Shown here: piece by piece, positions 24,740 to 31,671 of the stretch
How the letters are laid out: each line of letters begins with the position of its first letter
Numbering within the stretch: the first letter of the stretch is position 1
Source: Actinospineispora spinosispora DSM 44797
Lineage (GTDB): Bacteria > Actinomycetota > Actinomycetes > Mycobacteriales > Pseudonocardiaceae
Length of the DNA: 64,000 bases
NCBI RefSeq assembly: GCF_000429025.1
Contig: NZ_KE386836.1
Location: forward strand, 186,001 to 250,000
Reading direction: 5' to 3'
Position numbers and translations under genes: made by a program
The notes under the pieces: generated by a model
What the model saw: the letters and a program-made list of their open reading frames with translations, nothing else
Databases searched by the model: none
What the model was told of the DNA's origin: nothing

Positions 24740-25426
24740 ATGGCAGGTCAACCGGACGCTTCCGGGCCGTCACTCACCGACGTACTGGGAGGTAGGACCG
24801 GCGCTCTCGACGCCGGCCTCCCGGCTGTGGCATTCGTCACAGGGTGGGCGATCGCGAACGCGATCGTCGGCGAGTCGACGGCGGGCGTCCTGTGGGGCTC
24901 CGGTGCGGCGGTGCTCGTCGGTGCGATCCTCGCGGTTCTGCGACTGGCTCGGGGCAGGCGGCCGGCGGCGGTCGTGCTCGGCTTGCTCGGGGTGGTGGTC
25001 GCGGCACTGGTAGTGCTGCACACGGGACACGCCGCTGACTTCTTCCTGCTGCAGATCGGCTCGAACGCGGCGAGTGCGCTGGTCTGGATGGCGTCCATCG
25101 TGGTCCGCTGGCCGCTACTGGGAGTGATCGTCGGGCTCGCGCTGCGTCAACGGACCAGGTGGCGCGCCGACTCGGACCTGGTGCGCGGCTACGGCAGGGC
25201 GAGCTGGGTCTGGGTCGCCCAGTACCTCGTCCGGCTCGCCGTCTTCATCCCGCTGTACCGCGCTGACCAGGTGTTTGCCCTCGGTATAGCACGGGGACTG
25301 ACCTGGGTGCCAACGCTGATCTGCGTGGCACTGTCCTGGCCGGTGATGCGGACCGCCCTGCCGAAAGATCATCCCGGCATTCGGTACCCTCGGTCGAGGC
25401 CGGGTGAGAACGTTCACGATCGGTGA
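24740..25426 (+). CDS. DUF3159 family membrane protein
   Basis: 228 aa. Five to six hydrophobic segments (for example LPAVAFVTGWAIANAIVG and AAVVLGLLGVVVAALVVL), with the DUF3159 signatures SLTDVLGGRTGALDAGLP and DLVRGYGRASWVWVAQYLVR. Function unknown; common in actinobacteria. The ATG at 24740 is preferred over an upstream GTG at 24710 because family members start near DVLGG; GGAGG is only 1 nt away, so the start is not certain. Confidence 0.8.
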   Translation: MAGQPDASGPSLTDVLGGRTGALDAGLPAVAFVTGWAIANAIVGESTAGVLWGSGAAVLVGAILAVLRLARGRRPAAVVLGLLGVVVAALVVLHTGHAADFFLLQIGSNAASALVWMASIVVRWPLLGVIVGLALRQRTRWRADSDLVRGYGRASWVWVAQYLVRLAVFIPLYRADQVFALGIARGLTWVPTLICVALSWPVMRTALPKDHPGIRYPRSRPGENVHDR

Positions 25427-25516
25427 TCATCAGATCGACCGGTGATCACGCGTAGACCCGCGGCGGCTCGCTCGGCCGCCGTCCCCGAACGCACGCCGCA
25501 ATGCAGCCCCGGAGCT

Positions 25517-27106
25517 ATGACCGTCGAACCCGACCCAGATGTCCTGTCCGCCCGTGAGACCGGAGAGAAGTCCGGCCACCGCGCTCCCCGCGCAACCGAA
25601 GTGCCCTCGCCCGCCGACGACGCGTCGGAGGTGAAGAAGGACGAAGTTGCGGAGTCAACGACTTCGCCCGAGCCTACCGAGCCCGACGCGGCACAGCCTG
25701 TCGAGGCCGCGAGCGACAGCGGCGACGGAGTGGCCGCGGACGCCGAGGATTCCGCGAAGGACAGCGGCTCGGAGACGAGTTCGCACACCGAAGAGCAAGT
25801 GGGCGACGACGTGGTCGCCGAGGTCAGCGAGAAGGCGCACGACCCCGCGCCTGCTCCGGTCGAGCCCCCCGAGGTTGCCGACAGCGAAACCCCCGACACG
25901 GATACCGAGGCCACGTCACTGATGTCGAAGCGTGAGCTGGAGCCGCCGACCGTCCGGATGGCGCCGCCGCGCCCCCGCGAGGCTCCCGCGCAGAAGCAGA
26001 ACCCGAGGACGCCGCAGCAGCGGACGTCGACGCAGGGCGCTCCGCGCCAGCGGTCGAACCAGACCCGGAAGCCGCCGGTCCCGCCGTTCGCCCCCGGTGT
26101 CCAGCCGCCGCCGACCGCCCCTCGGCAGGGTGGGCCGGCTGGTCGGCGCCCGGTTCCGCCGCCGCGTCCGTGGCCGGCGGCCGCCCCGATGCAGGCCCGC
26201 CAGCAGATGCCCGGCCAGCGCTACCCGTTCGCCACGCCGATCGGCCCGCAGCCCGCGACTCCCGCTGAGAAGGCGGCCGAGGGCGATGCCGCGGCCAAGA
26301 AGCCCGCCGACGGACTCTCGCTCAGCAAGGTCATGGCCGGTGGCATGGCGGCCGCGACGTCGGCCGTGTTCGGCTCGTACTTCGGCGCGCCCGGCACGGT
26401 GGGTGGCGCGGCGGCGGGTTCGATCGCGACGACCGTGGTGACCTGGCTCTACCAGCGTTCCATCGAGCGCACCCAGAAGACCGTGGTGACGACCGTCCGC
26501 AACGTGGTGTCCACGTCGGGCAGCGACTCGGGCAAGGACAGCCCCGAGGAGAAGGTCGAGGTCAAGGGTGCCCTTGGCATCAAGCGCAAGAAGTCGGTGA
26601 ACGACGTCGCCACGGTGCTGATGGCCCCCGAGGAGGAACCGAAGGCCGCCCGGCCCCGGAGCCGCCGACCGGTCTTCATGCTGGTCACCGGCACGTTGGC
26701 GATCTTCCTGCTGGCGTTGGCGTTGGTCACCGGCATCGAGTGGGCCAAGGGCTCACCGCTGAGCTCGAGCGACACCAAGGGCACGAGCGTGGGGCGCGTT
26801 CTCGACCCTCGCCCGGCGCCGAAGCCGACGCCCGTCGAGTCACCGCAATCGGACTCCTCGGAGAGCGAGCAGCCGAGTGAGTCGACCGATCCGTCGGACT
26901 CGGAGGACTCGGACGACCGGGACCGCGACGACCGCCGGGACGAGCGGGGCCTGTTGCCGACGGACTCGGACGACTCCGACCGCAACGACAGGTCGAGGGA
27001 CGCCGACCCGACCCAGACGACCCGCAGTACCCCCGGAGGCCTCTTGGGCGGCCTCGGCTCAGGCGGAGGCTTCGACCCCGACAGCCACGACAGGTCCGAC
27101 CGGTGA
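25517..27106 (+). CDS. Large low-complexity membrane-associated protein of unknown function
   Basis: About 529 aa from the ATG at 25517 (a GTG at 25442 would add 25 residues). N-terminal ~150 residues are Glu/Asp/Ala-rich and disordered; then a Pro/Arg/Gln-rich region; a conserved-looking Gly/Ala segment around VMAGGMAAATSAVFGSYFGA which may insert in or touch the membrane; a basic linker; a clear transmembrane helix (VFMLVTGTLAIFLLALALVT); and an Asp/Ser/Arg-rich C-terminal tail. The topology suggests a single-pass protein with a cytosolic disordered head and an external acidic tail. No family recognised. Confidence 0.65.
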   Translation: MTVEPDPDVLSARETGEKSGHRAPRATEVPSPADDASEVKKDEVAESTTSPEPTEPDAAQPVEAASDSGDGVAADAEDSAKDSGSETSSHTEEQVGDDVVAEVSEKAHDPAPAPVEPPEVADSETPDTDTEATSLMSKRELEPPTVRMAPPRPREAPAQKQNPRTPQQRTSTQGAPRQRSNQTRKPPVPPFAPGVQPPPTAPRQGGPAGRRPVPPPRPWPAAAPMQARQQMPGQRYPFATPIGPQPATPAEKAAEGDAAAKKPADGLSLSKVMAGGMAAATSAVFGSYFGAPGTVGGAAAGSIATTVVTWLYQRSIERTQKTVVTTVRNVVSTSGSDSGKDSPEEKVEVKGALGIKRKKSVNDVATVLMAPEEEPKAARPRSRRPVFMLVTGTLAIFLLALALVTGIEWAKGSPLSSSDTKGTSVGRVLDPRPAPKPTPVESPQSDSSESEQPSESTDPSDSEDSDDRDRDDRRDERGLLPTDSDDSDRNDRSRDADPTQTTRSTPGGLLGGLGSGGGFDPDSHDRSDR

Positions 27107-27110
27107 ACAC

Positions 27111-27154
27111 CCGTGAGTGTTTTGGGCTGCCATAGCAGCCCAAAACACTCACGG
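27111..27154. terminator. GTGAGTG palindrome between convergent genes
   Basis: Perfect 20-bp arms (27111-27130 with 27135-27154), loop CATA, interior TTTTGGGCTGC. Lies between the membrane-protein stop and the thiE stop. The 49751-49794 hairpin has nearly the same interior and the same loop. Confidence 0.75.
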
Positions 27155-27158
27155 GCCT

Positions 27159-27836
27159 TTAGCCGGCGCGCAGGCGGGTGGACAGCGCCCGGGCGGCCGC
27201 TGTGGGGTCCTCGGCCTCGGTGATGGCCCGGACCACGACGATCCGGGTGGCTCCGGCCGCCAGGACCTCTTCCAGGCGGGACTCGCGGTCGATCCCGCCG
27301 ATCGCGAACCACGGGCGGGGTGTCCCGGACGCCGCGACCGTGGAGATCAGGTCGATGCCGGGCGCCGGGCGTCCCGGCTTGGTCGGGGTCGGCCAGGTCG
27401 GGCCGGTGCAGAAGTAGTCCACGCCGGGCTCGACGGCGGCGGCGATCGCCTCGTCCACCGCGTGACAGGACCGCCCGATGATCACGTCGTCGCCGACGAC
27501 CCGCCGGGCCCAGTGCACCGGCAGGTCGTCCTGGCCCAGGTGCAGCACGTCGGCATCCACCGCGAGCGCCACATCGGCACGGTCGTTCACCGCGAGCAGC
27601 GCTCCGTGCCGCGCGCACGCCTCGGCGAGGACCTCCAGTGCCGCGATCTCCTCCTTCGCCTCCAGCGAGGCGCTGGTGTCCGACTTGTCCCGCAGCTGCA
27701 GGATGTCGACGCCGCCGGCGAGCGCCGCGTCGGCGAACTCGGCGAGGTCCTTGCGGTCCCGCCGGGCACCGGTGCACAGGTACAGGCGGGCGTCGTCGAG
27801 GCGGGCACGCAACTTCTGACCATCGAGTTCAGGCAC
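27159..27836 (-). CDS. thiE: Thiamine-phosphate synthase
   Basis: 225 aa TIM-barrel enzyme coupling HMP-pyrophosphate with carboxythiazole phosphate to thiamine phosphate. Motifs: GGVDILQLRDK, LLAVNDRADVALAVDADVLH followed by LGQDDLP, YFCTGPTWPTPTKPG (usual GPxFPTxTK), and WFAIGGI. It is divergent from thiO-thiS-thiG, and the riboswitch lies on the thiO side. Start ATG at 27836. Confidence 0.94.
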   Translation of the reverse strand: MPELDGQKLRARLDDARLYLCTGARRDRKDLAEFADAALAGGVDILQLRDKSDTSASLEAKEEIAALEVLAEACARHGALLAVNDRADVALAVDADVLHLGQDDLPVHWARRVVGDDVIIGRSCHAVDEAIAAAVEPGVDYFCTGPTWPTPTKPGRPAPGIDLISTVAASGTPRPWFAIGGIDRESRLEEVLAAGATRIVVVRAITEAEDPTAAARALSTRLRAG

Positions 27837-27903
27837 GGCCAGACGGTACCGCGCAAATTTGCCGCCGGCGCACTCCGATCGACGGCGTATCGTGGTGGCT
27901 GGT

Positions 27904-27993
27904 GAGCACGGGAGCCCGAACGCAGCGGGCTGAGAGGGGACTGGAGCGGTCCCGACCGTCGAACCTGATCCGGGTCATGCCGGCGCAGGGAGC
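27904..27993 (+). promoter_or_regulatory. TPP riboswitch (THI element)
   Basis: Contains the conserved cores GGGCTGAGAGG (pyrimidine-sensing arm) and GAACCTGATC with GGGTCATGCCGGCGCAGGG (pyrophosphate arm), with the CACGGGAGCCCGA 5' strand. It ends at the ribosome site of thiO (GGGAG at 27988-27992), so ligand binding would sequester the site and stop translation of thiO-thiS-thiG when thiamine pyrophosphate is plentiful. Confidence 0.95.
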
Positions 27994-27999
27994 GGAGTG

Positions 28000-29124
28000 A
28001 TGAGCACACAGGGAACACAGCGGGGCCGGCTCGCGATCGTCGGTGCCGGCGTCATCGGGATGAGCTGCGCGTGGCGCGCGGCCGAGACGGGCTGGTCGGT
28101 CGAGCTGATCGATCCGGCGCCGGGCAGCGGCTCGTCGTGGGTGGCGGGCGGAATGCTGGCGCCGGTCACCGAGGCGTGGCCGGGTGAGGAGGAGCTGCTG
28201 GACCTGGGCGCCGACTCGTTGCAAGGGTGGCCGGCCTTCGCCGGGGCGCTCGCCGAGGCCTCCGGCCGCGAGCCCGGCCTGCGCACCGAGGGCACGGTCG
28301 TGGTGGCCGCGGCGGCGGGTGACCGGGCCGAGCTGGACGACCTCGCCGACTATCTCGCCAAGCTGGACCGCGCCGTGGACCGGCTGACCGGGCGTGAGCT
28401 GCGGAAGCTGGAGCCGGCGATCGGTCCGGACGTCCGAGGTGGGATCTCCGTGCCGGGCGATCTGGCGGTGGACAACCGGCTGCTGCTGGCCGCGCTGCGC
28501 GCTGCCTGCGAGCGTGCCGGGGTCGGCTTCGTCGAGGCGACCGTCGACCGGGTCGAGGACGGTGTTCGGCTCACCGACGGGCGCCGGGTCGAGGCCGACG
28601 TCGTCCTGATCGCCGCCGGTGCACACAGCGCCGCGCTGCACCCATTGCTGGCCGGTCGGGTCCGTCCGGTGAAGGGCGAAATCCTGCGGCTGCGGCAACG
28701 ACCGGGTGCGCTGCCACCGCCGAGCCGTACGGTGCGTGCTGTGGTGGACGGGCGCCCGGTGTACGCCGTGCCGCGCGACGACGGCGGTCTGGTGATCGGG
28801 GCGACCCAGTACGAGACCGGGTTCGACACCGAACCGACCGTCGGCGGTGTGCGTGACCTTCTGCGAGACGCGGAACGGGTGCTGCCCGGCATCGCCGAGT
28901 ACACGCTTGCCGAGGTGGCAGCCGGTCTGCGCCCCGGGACGCCGGACAACCTTCCGCTGATCGGCGAGCTGGCCGACGGCGTGCTGGTGGCGACCGGGCA
29001 CGGCCGCAACGGGATGCTGCTGGCGCCCGTCACGGTGGCGACGGTGCTGGCGCTGCTGAACTCCGAGCCGGTTCCGACGACCGCGAAGGTCGCCGATCCC
29101 GGTCGTCCGAGAGGAAAGGGTTAG
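28000..29124 (+). CDS. thiO: Glycine oxidase for thiazole synthesis
   Basis: 374 aa FAD enzyme of the DAO family that oxidises glycine to iminoglycine for the thiazole ring. The FAD motif is LAIVGAGVIGMSCAWRAAE; GSSWVAGGMLAPVTEAWPGE is the ThiO signature; C-terminal GLRPGTPDNLPLIGEL and GHGRNGMLLAPVT are typical. A GTG at 27997 could also serve. Under TPP riboswitch control. Confidence 0.94.
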   Translation: MSTQGTQRGRLAIVGAGVIGMSCAWRAAETGWSVELIDPAPGSGSSWVAGGMLAPVTEAWPGEEELLDLGADSLQGWPAFAGALAEASGREPGLRTEGTVVVAAAAGDRAELDDLADYLAKLDRAVDRLTGRELRKLEPAIGPDVRGGISVPGDLAVDNRLLLAALRAACERAGVGFVEATVDRVEDGVRLTDGRRVEADVVLIAAGAHSAALHPLLAGRVRPVKGEILRLRQRPGALPPPSRTVRAVVDGRPVYAVPRDDGGLVIGATQYETGFDTEPTVGGVRDLLRDAERVLPGIAEYTLAEVAAGLRPGTPDNLPLIGELADGVLVATGHGRNGMLLAPVTVATVLALLNSEPVPTTAKVADPGRPRGKG

Positions 29125-29127
29125 ACG

Positions 29128-29328
29128 ATGCGAGTCTGGATCAACGGGGAACAGCACGAGCTGACCGAACCCGCCCACGTGAGCGATGCACTGGTCACCC
29201 TCGGCGTGCCGACGACCGGGGTGGCGGTGGCGGTCGACGGCGAGGTGGTGCCCCGAGCGGGCTGGTCCGGCCACGAACTGTCCGCGGATGCCAGGGTCGA
29301 GGTTCTGACCGCGGTCCAGGGAGGATGA
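29128..29328 (+). CDS. thiS: Sulfur carrier protein
   Basis: 66 aa ubiquitin-like protein ending in the required Gly-Gly (VQGG), which becomes the thiocarboxylate sulfur donor for ThiG. It lies 3 bp after thiO and 3 bp before thiG. No ThiF adenylyltransferase gene is in the window. Confidence 0.94.
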   Translation: MRVWINGEQHELTEPAHVSDALVTLGVPTTGVAVAVDGEVVPRAGWSGHELSADARVEVLTAVQGG

Positions 29329-29331
29329 CTC

Positions 29332-30090
29332 ATGAGTGACGAGTTGGTGATCGGTGGCCGCAAGATCGGCTCCAGGCTGATCATGGGCACCGGTGGCGCG
29401 GGCAACCTCGCGGTCCTGGAACGGGCCCTGGTGGCGTCCGGAACGGCGCTGACCACGGTCGCGATGCGCCGGGTTGACGCGGCCGCCGGCACCGGTGTGC
29501 TGGAGCTGCTACGGAGGCTGGGTATCGAGACCCTCCCCAACACCGCGGGCTGCCGCACCGCCGCGGAGGCCGTGCTGACCGCGCGGCTGGCCAGGGAGGC
29601 CCTCGAAACGGACCTGGTGAAGCTGGAGGTGATCGCCGACGAGCGCACCCTGCTGCCGGACCCGATCGAGCTGCTGGACGCGGCGGAACAGCTGGTCGCG
29701 GACGGTTTCACCGTGCTGCCCTACACGAACGACGACCCGGTGCTCGCCCGCAAGCTGGAGCAGGCCGGCTGCGCCGCGGTCATGCCGCTCGGCTCGCCGA
29801 TCGGCACCGGTCTGGGCATCCGCAACCCGCACAACATCGAGATGATCGTCGACCAGGCGGGTGTCCCGGTGGTGCTGGACGCGGGTATCGGCACGGCGTC
29901 GGAGGCTGCCCAGGCGATGGAGCTGGGCTGCGACGCGGTCCTGCTGGCCACGGCGGTGACCAGGGCGGGAGACCCCGAGCTGATGGCCACGGCGATGCGC
30001 CTGGCCGTGGAGGCGGGCCGGGCGGCGAAACGGGCAGGCAGAATCCCCCGTCGCTACTGGGCCCAGGCCTCCAGCCCCGCGGTCGACTGA
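29332..30090 (+). CDS. thiG: Thiazole synthase
   Basis: 252 aa TIM-barrel enzyme forming the thiazole ring from deoxyxylulose-5-phosphate, iminoglycine and ThiS-thiocarboxylate. LIMGTGGAGNLAVLERALVA, the Schiff-base Lys in DLVKLEVIAD, and VMPLGSPIGTGLGI plus NPHNIEMIV are diagnostic. Last gene of the riboswitch-controlled operon, followed by a strong palindrome. Confidence 0.95.
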   Translation: MSDELVIGGRKIGSRLIMGTGGAGNLAVLERALVASGTALTTVAMRRVDAAAGTGVLELLRRLGIETLPNTAGCRTAAEAVLTARLAREALETDLVKLEVIADERTLLPDPIELLDAAEQLVADGFTVLPYTNDDPVLARKLEQAGCAAVMPLGSPIGTGLGIRNPHNIEMIVDQAGVPVVLDAGIGTASEAAQAMELGCDAVLLATAVTRAGDPELMATAMRLAVEAGRAAKRAGRIPRRYWAQASSPAVD

Positions 30091-30091
30091 C

Positions 30092-30137
30092 CCCGTGAGT
30101 GGCGAGTGGTCCTGGAGGACCACTCGCCACTCACGGG
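30092..30137. terminator. GTGAGTG palindrome after thiG
   Basis: Perfect 22-bp arms (30092-30113 with 30116-30137), 2-nt spacer, interior GGCGAGTGGTCC. Lies between the convergent thiG and ion-channel genes. The same interior recurs at 37171-37218 and 51233-51286. Confidence 0.75.
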
Positions 30138-30944
30138 TCAGACGCGGGCTTTCAGGTCTGCCAGCTCGGCGCGCAACGCCTGGACCTCGGCCAGGATCTG
30201 CCGGTTGGCCACCTGTTCCTCGGCGGCGTGCGCGGCCTCTTCGGCCCGGGTCTCGGCCATGACCTGTCCTTCCATCGCGCTGACCACGACGGCGATGAAC
30301 AGGTTCAGCACCATGAACGAGGACACCAGGATGTAGACCACGAAGAAGATCCAGGCGAGCGGTGCCTCGGCCATGACGGCACGCGCCACGTCCGGCCAGC
30401 CCTCTCCGGTCATCGTCTGGAACAGCGTGAACAGGGTCCGGGCCAGGGTGCCGAAGTGCTCAGGTGCGATCTGCCAGAACAGCTTCGTCCCGATCACCGC
30501 CGCCACGTACAGGATCAGCGACAGCAGGGCCGCGATGGACGCCATGCCGGGCATCGCGGCGAGCAGCCCACCGACCACCCGGCGCATGCTCGGCACGACC
30601 GAGATCAGCCGCAGCGCCCGCAGGATGCGCAGCGCACGCAGCACCGCGAACTCCCCGGTGACCGGCAGCAGCGCGATGCCGACGATGGCGAAGTCGAACA
30701 GGTTCCACGGGTCCCGGAAGAACCGCCAGCCGTAGCCGTACAGCCGCAGCGCGAGCTCAGCGACGAAGATGACGACGACGGTGCGGTCGATCACGTGGAG
30801 CAGTCCGCCGATGCCGGCGACCATCGACTGGGAGGTCTCGAGGCCGAGTGTGACGGCGTTCAGCATGATCACCGCGATGATGGCCTGCTGAAAACCGGGA
30901 CGTTCGACGAACTCGCGGACCGAGGCACGATGGTCTGTGATCAC
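30138..30944 (-). CDS. Single-domain voltage-gated cation channel with Cav-like filter
   Basis: 268 aa, six membrane helices of the BacNav/ion-transport family. S4 carries repeated Arg at three-residue spacing (LRALRILRALRLISVV); the pore loop reads LFQTMTGEGWPDV around residues 172-184, then S6 (SSFMVLNLFIAVVVSAM). The last ~40 residues are a coiled coil (EEQVANRQILAEVQALRAEL) that tetramerises such channels. BacNav filters read TLESW; TGEGW, with Gly at the position of Ser, resembles the Gly-containing calcium-selective prokaryotic channel CavMr (TLEGW) and repeats of animal Cav channels. Selectivity is inferred, not shown. Confidence 0.88.
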   Translation of the reverse strand: MITDHRASVREFVERPGFQQAIIAVIMLNAVTLGLETSQSMVAGIGGLLHVIDRTVVVIFVAELALRLYGYGWRFFRDPWNLFDFAIVGIALLPVTGEFAVLRALRILRALRLISVVPSMRRVVGGLLAAMPGMASIAALLSLILYVAAVIGTKLFWQIAPEHFGTLARTLFTLFQTMTGEGWPDVARAVMAEAPLAWIFFVVYILVSSFMVLNLFIAVVVSAMEGQVMAETRAEEAAHAAEEQVANRQILAEVQALRAELADLKARV

Positions 30945-31028
30945 AGACCGCGATGTTAGTTGCCTCTGCCCGTCTCCGGAGACGACTTATGGGGCTTCAG
31001 GCGGCAACCGGGGTTGCGGGACGCACTG

Positions 31029-31517
31029 CTAGTCCAGGTCGCCGTTCAGACGGTGGAGCGCGTTGACGACGTCGGCCAGGTCGGCGGTGGTCCAGCCGTC
31101 GAGGCGGGCGCGCCACTCGCTGCGTCGGGCGGAGGTGGCGGCGGCGAGGCGGTCGGTGCCGTCCGTGGTGGGGCTCAGCAGGAACGCGCGGCCGTCGAGC
31201 GGGTCGGGGTCGCGCTGCACGAGGCCGAGCTGGATGAGCGTCGTGACGTGCCGGCTCATGGTGGATTTGTCGAGACCGAACTCGTCGGCGAGCTCGATCA
31301 GTCGCAGCGGCCCGGCCTGCGCGATCACCTGCAGTACGGCGTAGAGGCTGCCGTCGATGTCCGGGTGGACGCGGGACGCGACACTGCGTGCGACCCGGCG
31401 GGACCTGCGATGCAGCAGCCGCAGCTGCTCTTCGAGACGATCGACCTGGCTCTCGCGGGCGGAATCCCAGATCACCCGGCGAACCATAGCGCGATCACCG
31501 GTAAGGGTATGTGACAT
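31029..31517 (-). CDS. MarR family transcriptional regulator
   Basis: 162 aa winged-helix protein: LIELADEFGLDKSTMSRHVT is the recognition region and the wing contains RDPDPLDGRAFLLSPT. Divergent from a large DHA2-type MFS exporter gene, so it most likely represses that exporter in response to a transported compound. An ATG at 31487 is an alternative start. Confidence 0.86.
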   Translation of the reverse strand: MSHTLTGDRAMVRRVIWDSARESQVDRLEEQLRLLHRRSRRVARSVASRVHPDIDGSLYAVLQVIAQAGPLRLIELADEFGLDKSTMSRHVTTLIQLGLVQRDPDPLDGRAFLLSPTTDGTDRLAAATSARRSEWRARLDGWTTADLADVVNALHRLNGDLD

Positions 31518-31537
31518 CGCTCAAGTGGGTGGCATAC

Positions 31538-31552
31538 GTTGCATTCCACAAC
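31538..31552. promoter_or_regulatory. Possible MarR operator
   Basis: GTTGCATTCCACAAC is an imperfect dyad with GTTG/CAAC half sites, of the kind bound by MarR-type repressors of DHA2 exporters. It lies 21 bp upstream of the MarR start in the divergent region. Confidence 0.4.
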
Positions 31553-31582
31553 TAACCTGTTCCTGTCGCAGCCCGTACCCGA

Positions 31583-31635
31583 GGCACGAATGTGGCTTTG
31601 GAGACCTTGAACGTCCCTAAAGCCACATTCGTGCC
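31583..31635. repeat. Inverted repeat in the leader of the MFS gene
   Basis: Perfect 17-bp arms (31583-31599 with 31619-31635; GGCACGAATGTGGCTTT) separated by 19 nt. Unlike most palindromes here it lies in a divergent promoter region, 36 bp before the MFS start. It could form a leader hairpin that attenuates the exporter or be a displaced repeat element. Confidence 0.7.
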
Positions 31636-31671
31636 GCGTGACGGTGGTGCGCGGTGACGGGAGGGGAACGG

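Noticed and set aside
25442..25516. GTG start for the low-complexity membrane protein
   Set aside because: No ribosome site and unconserved-looking residues; ATG at 25517 preferred but both remain possible.
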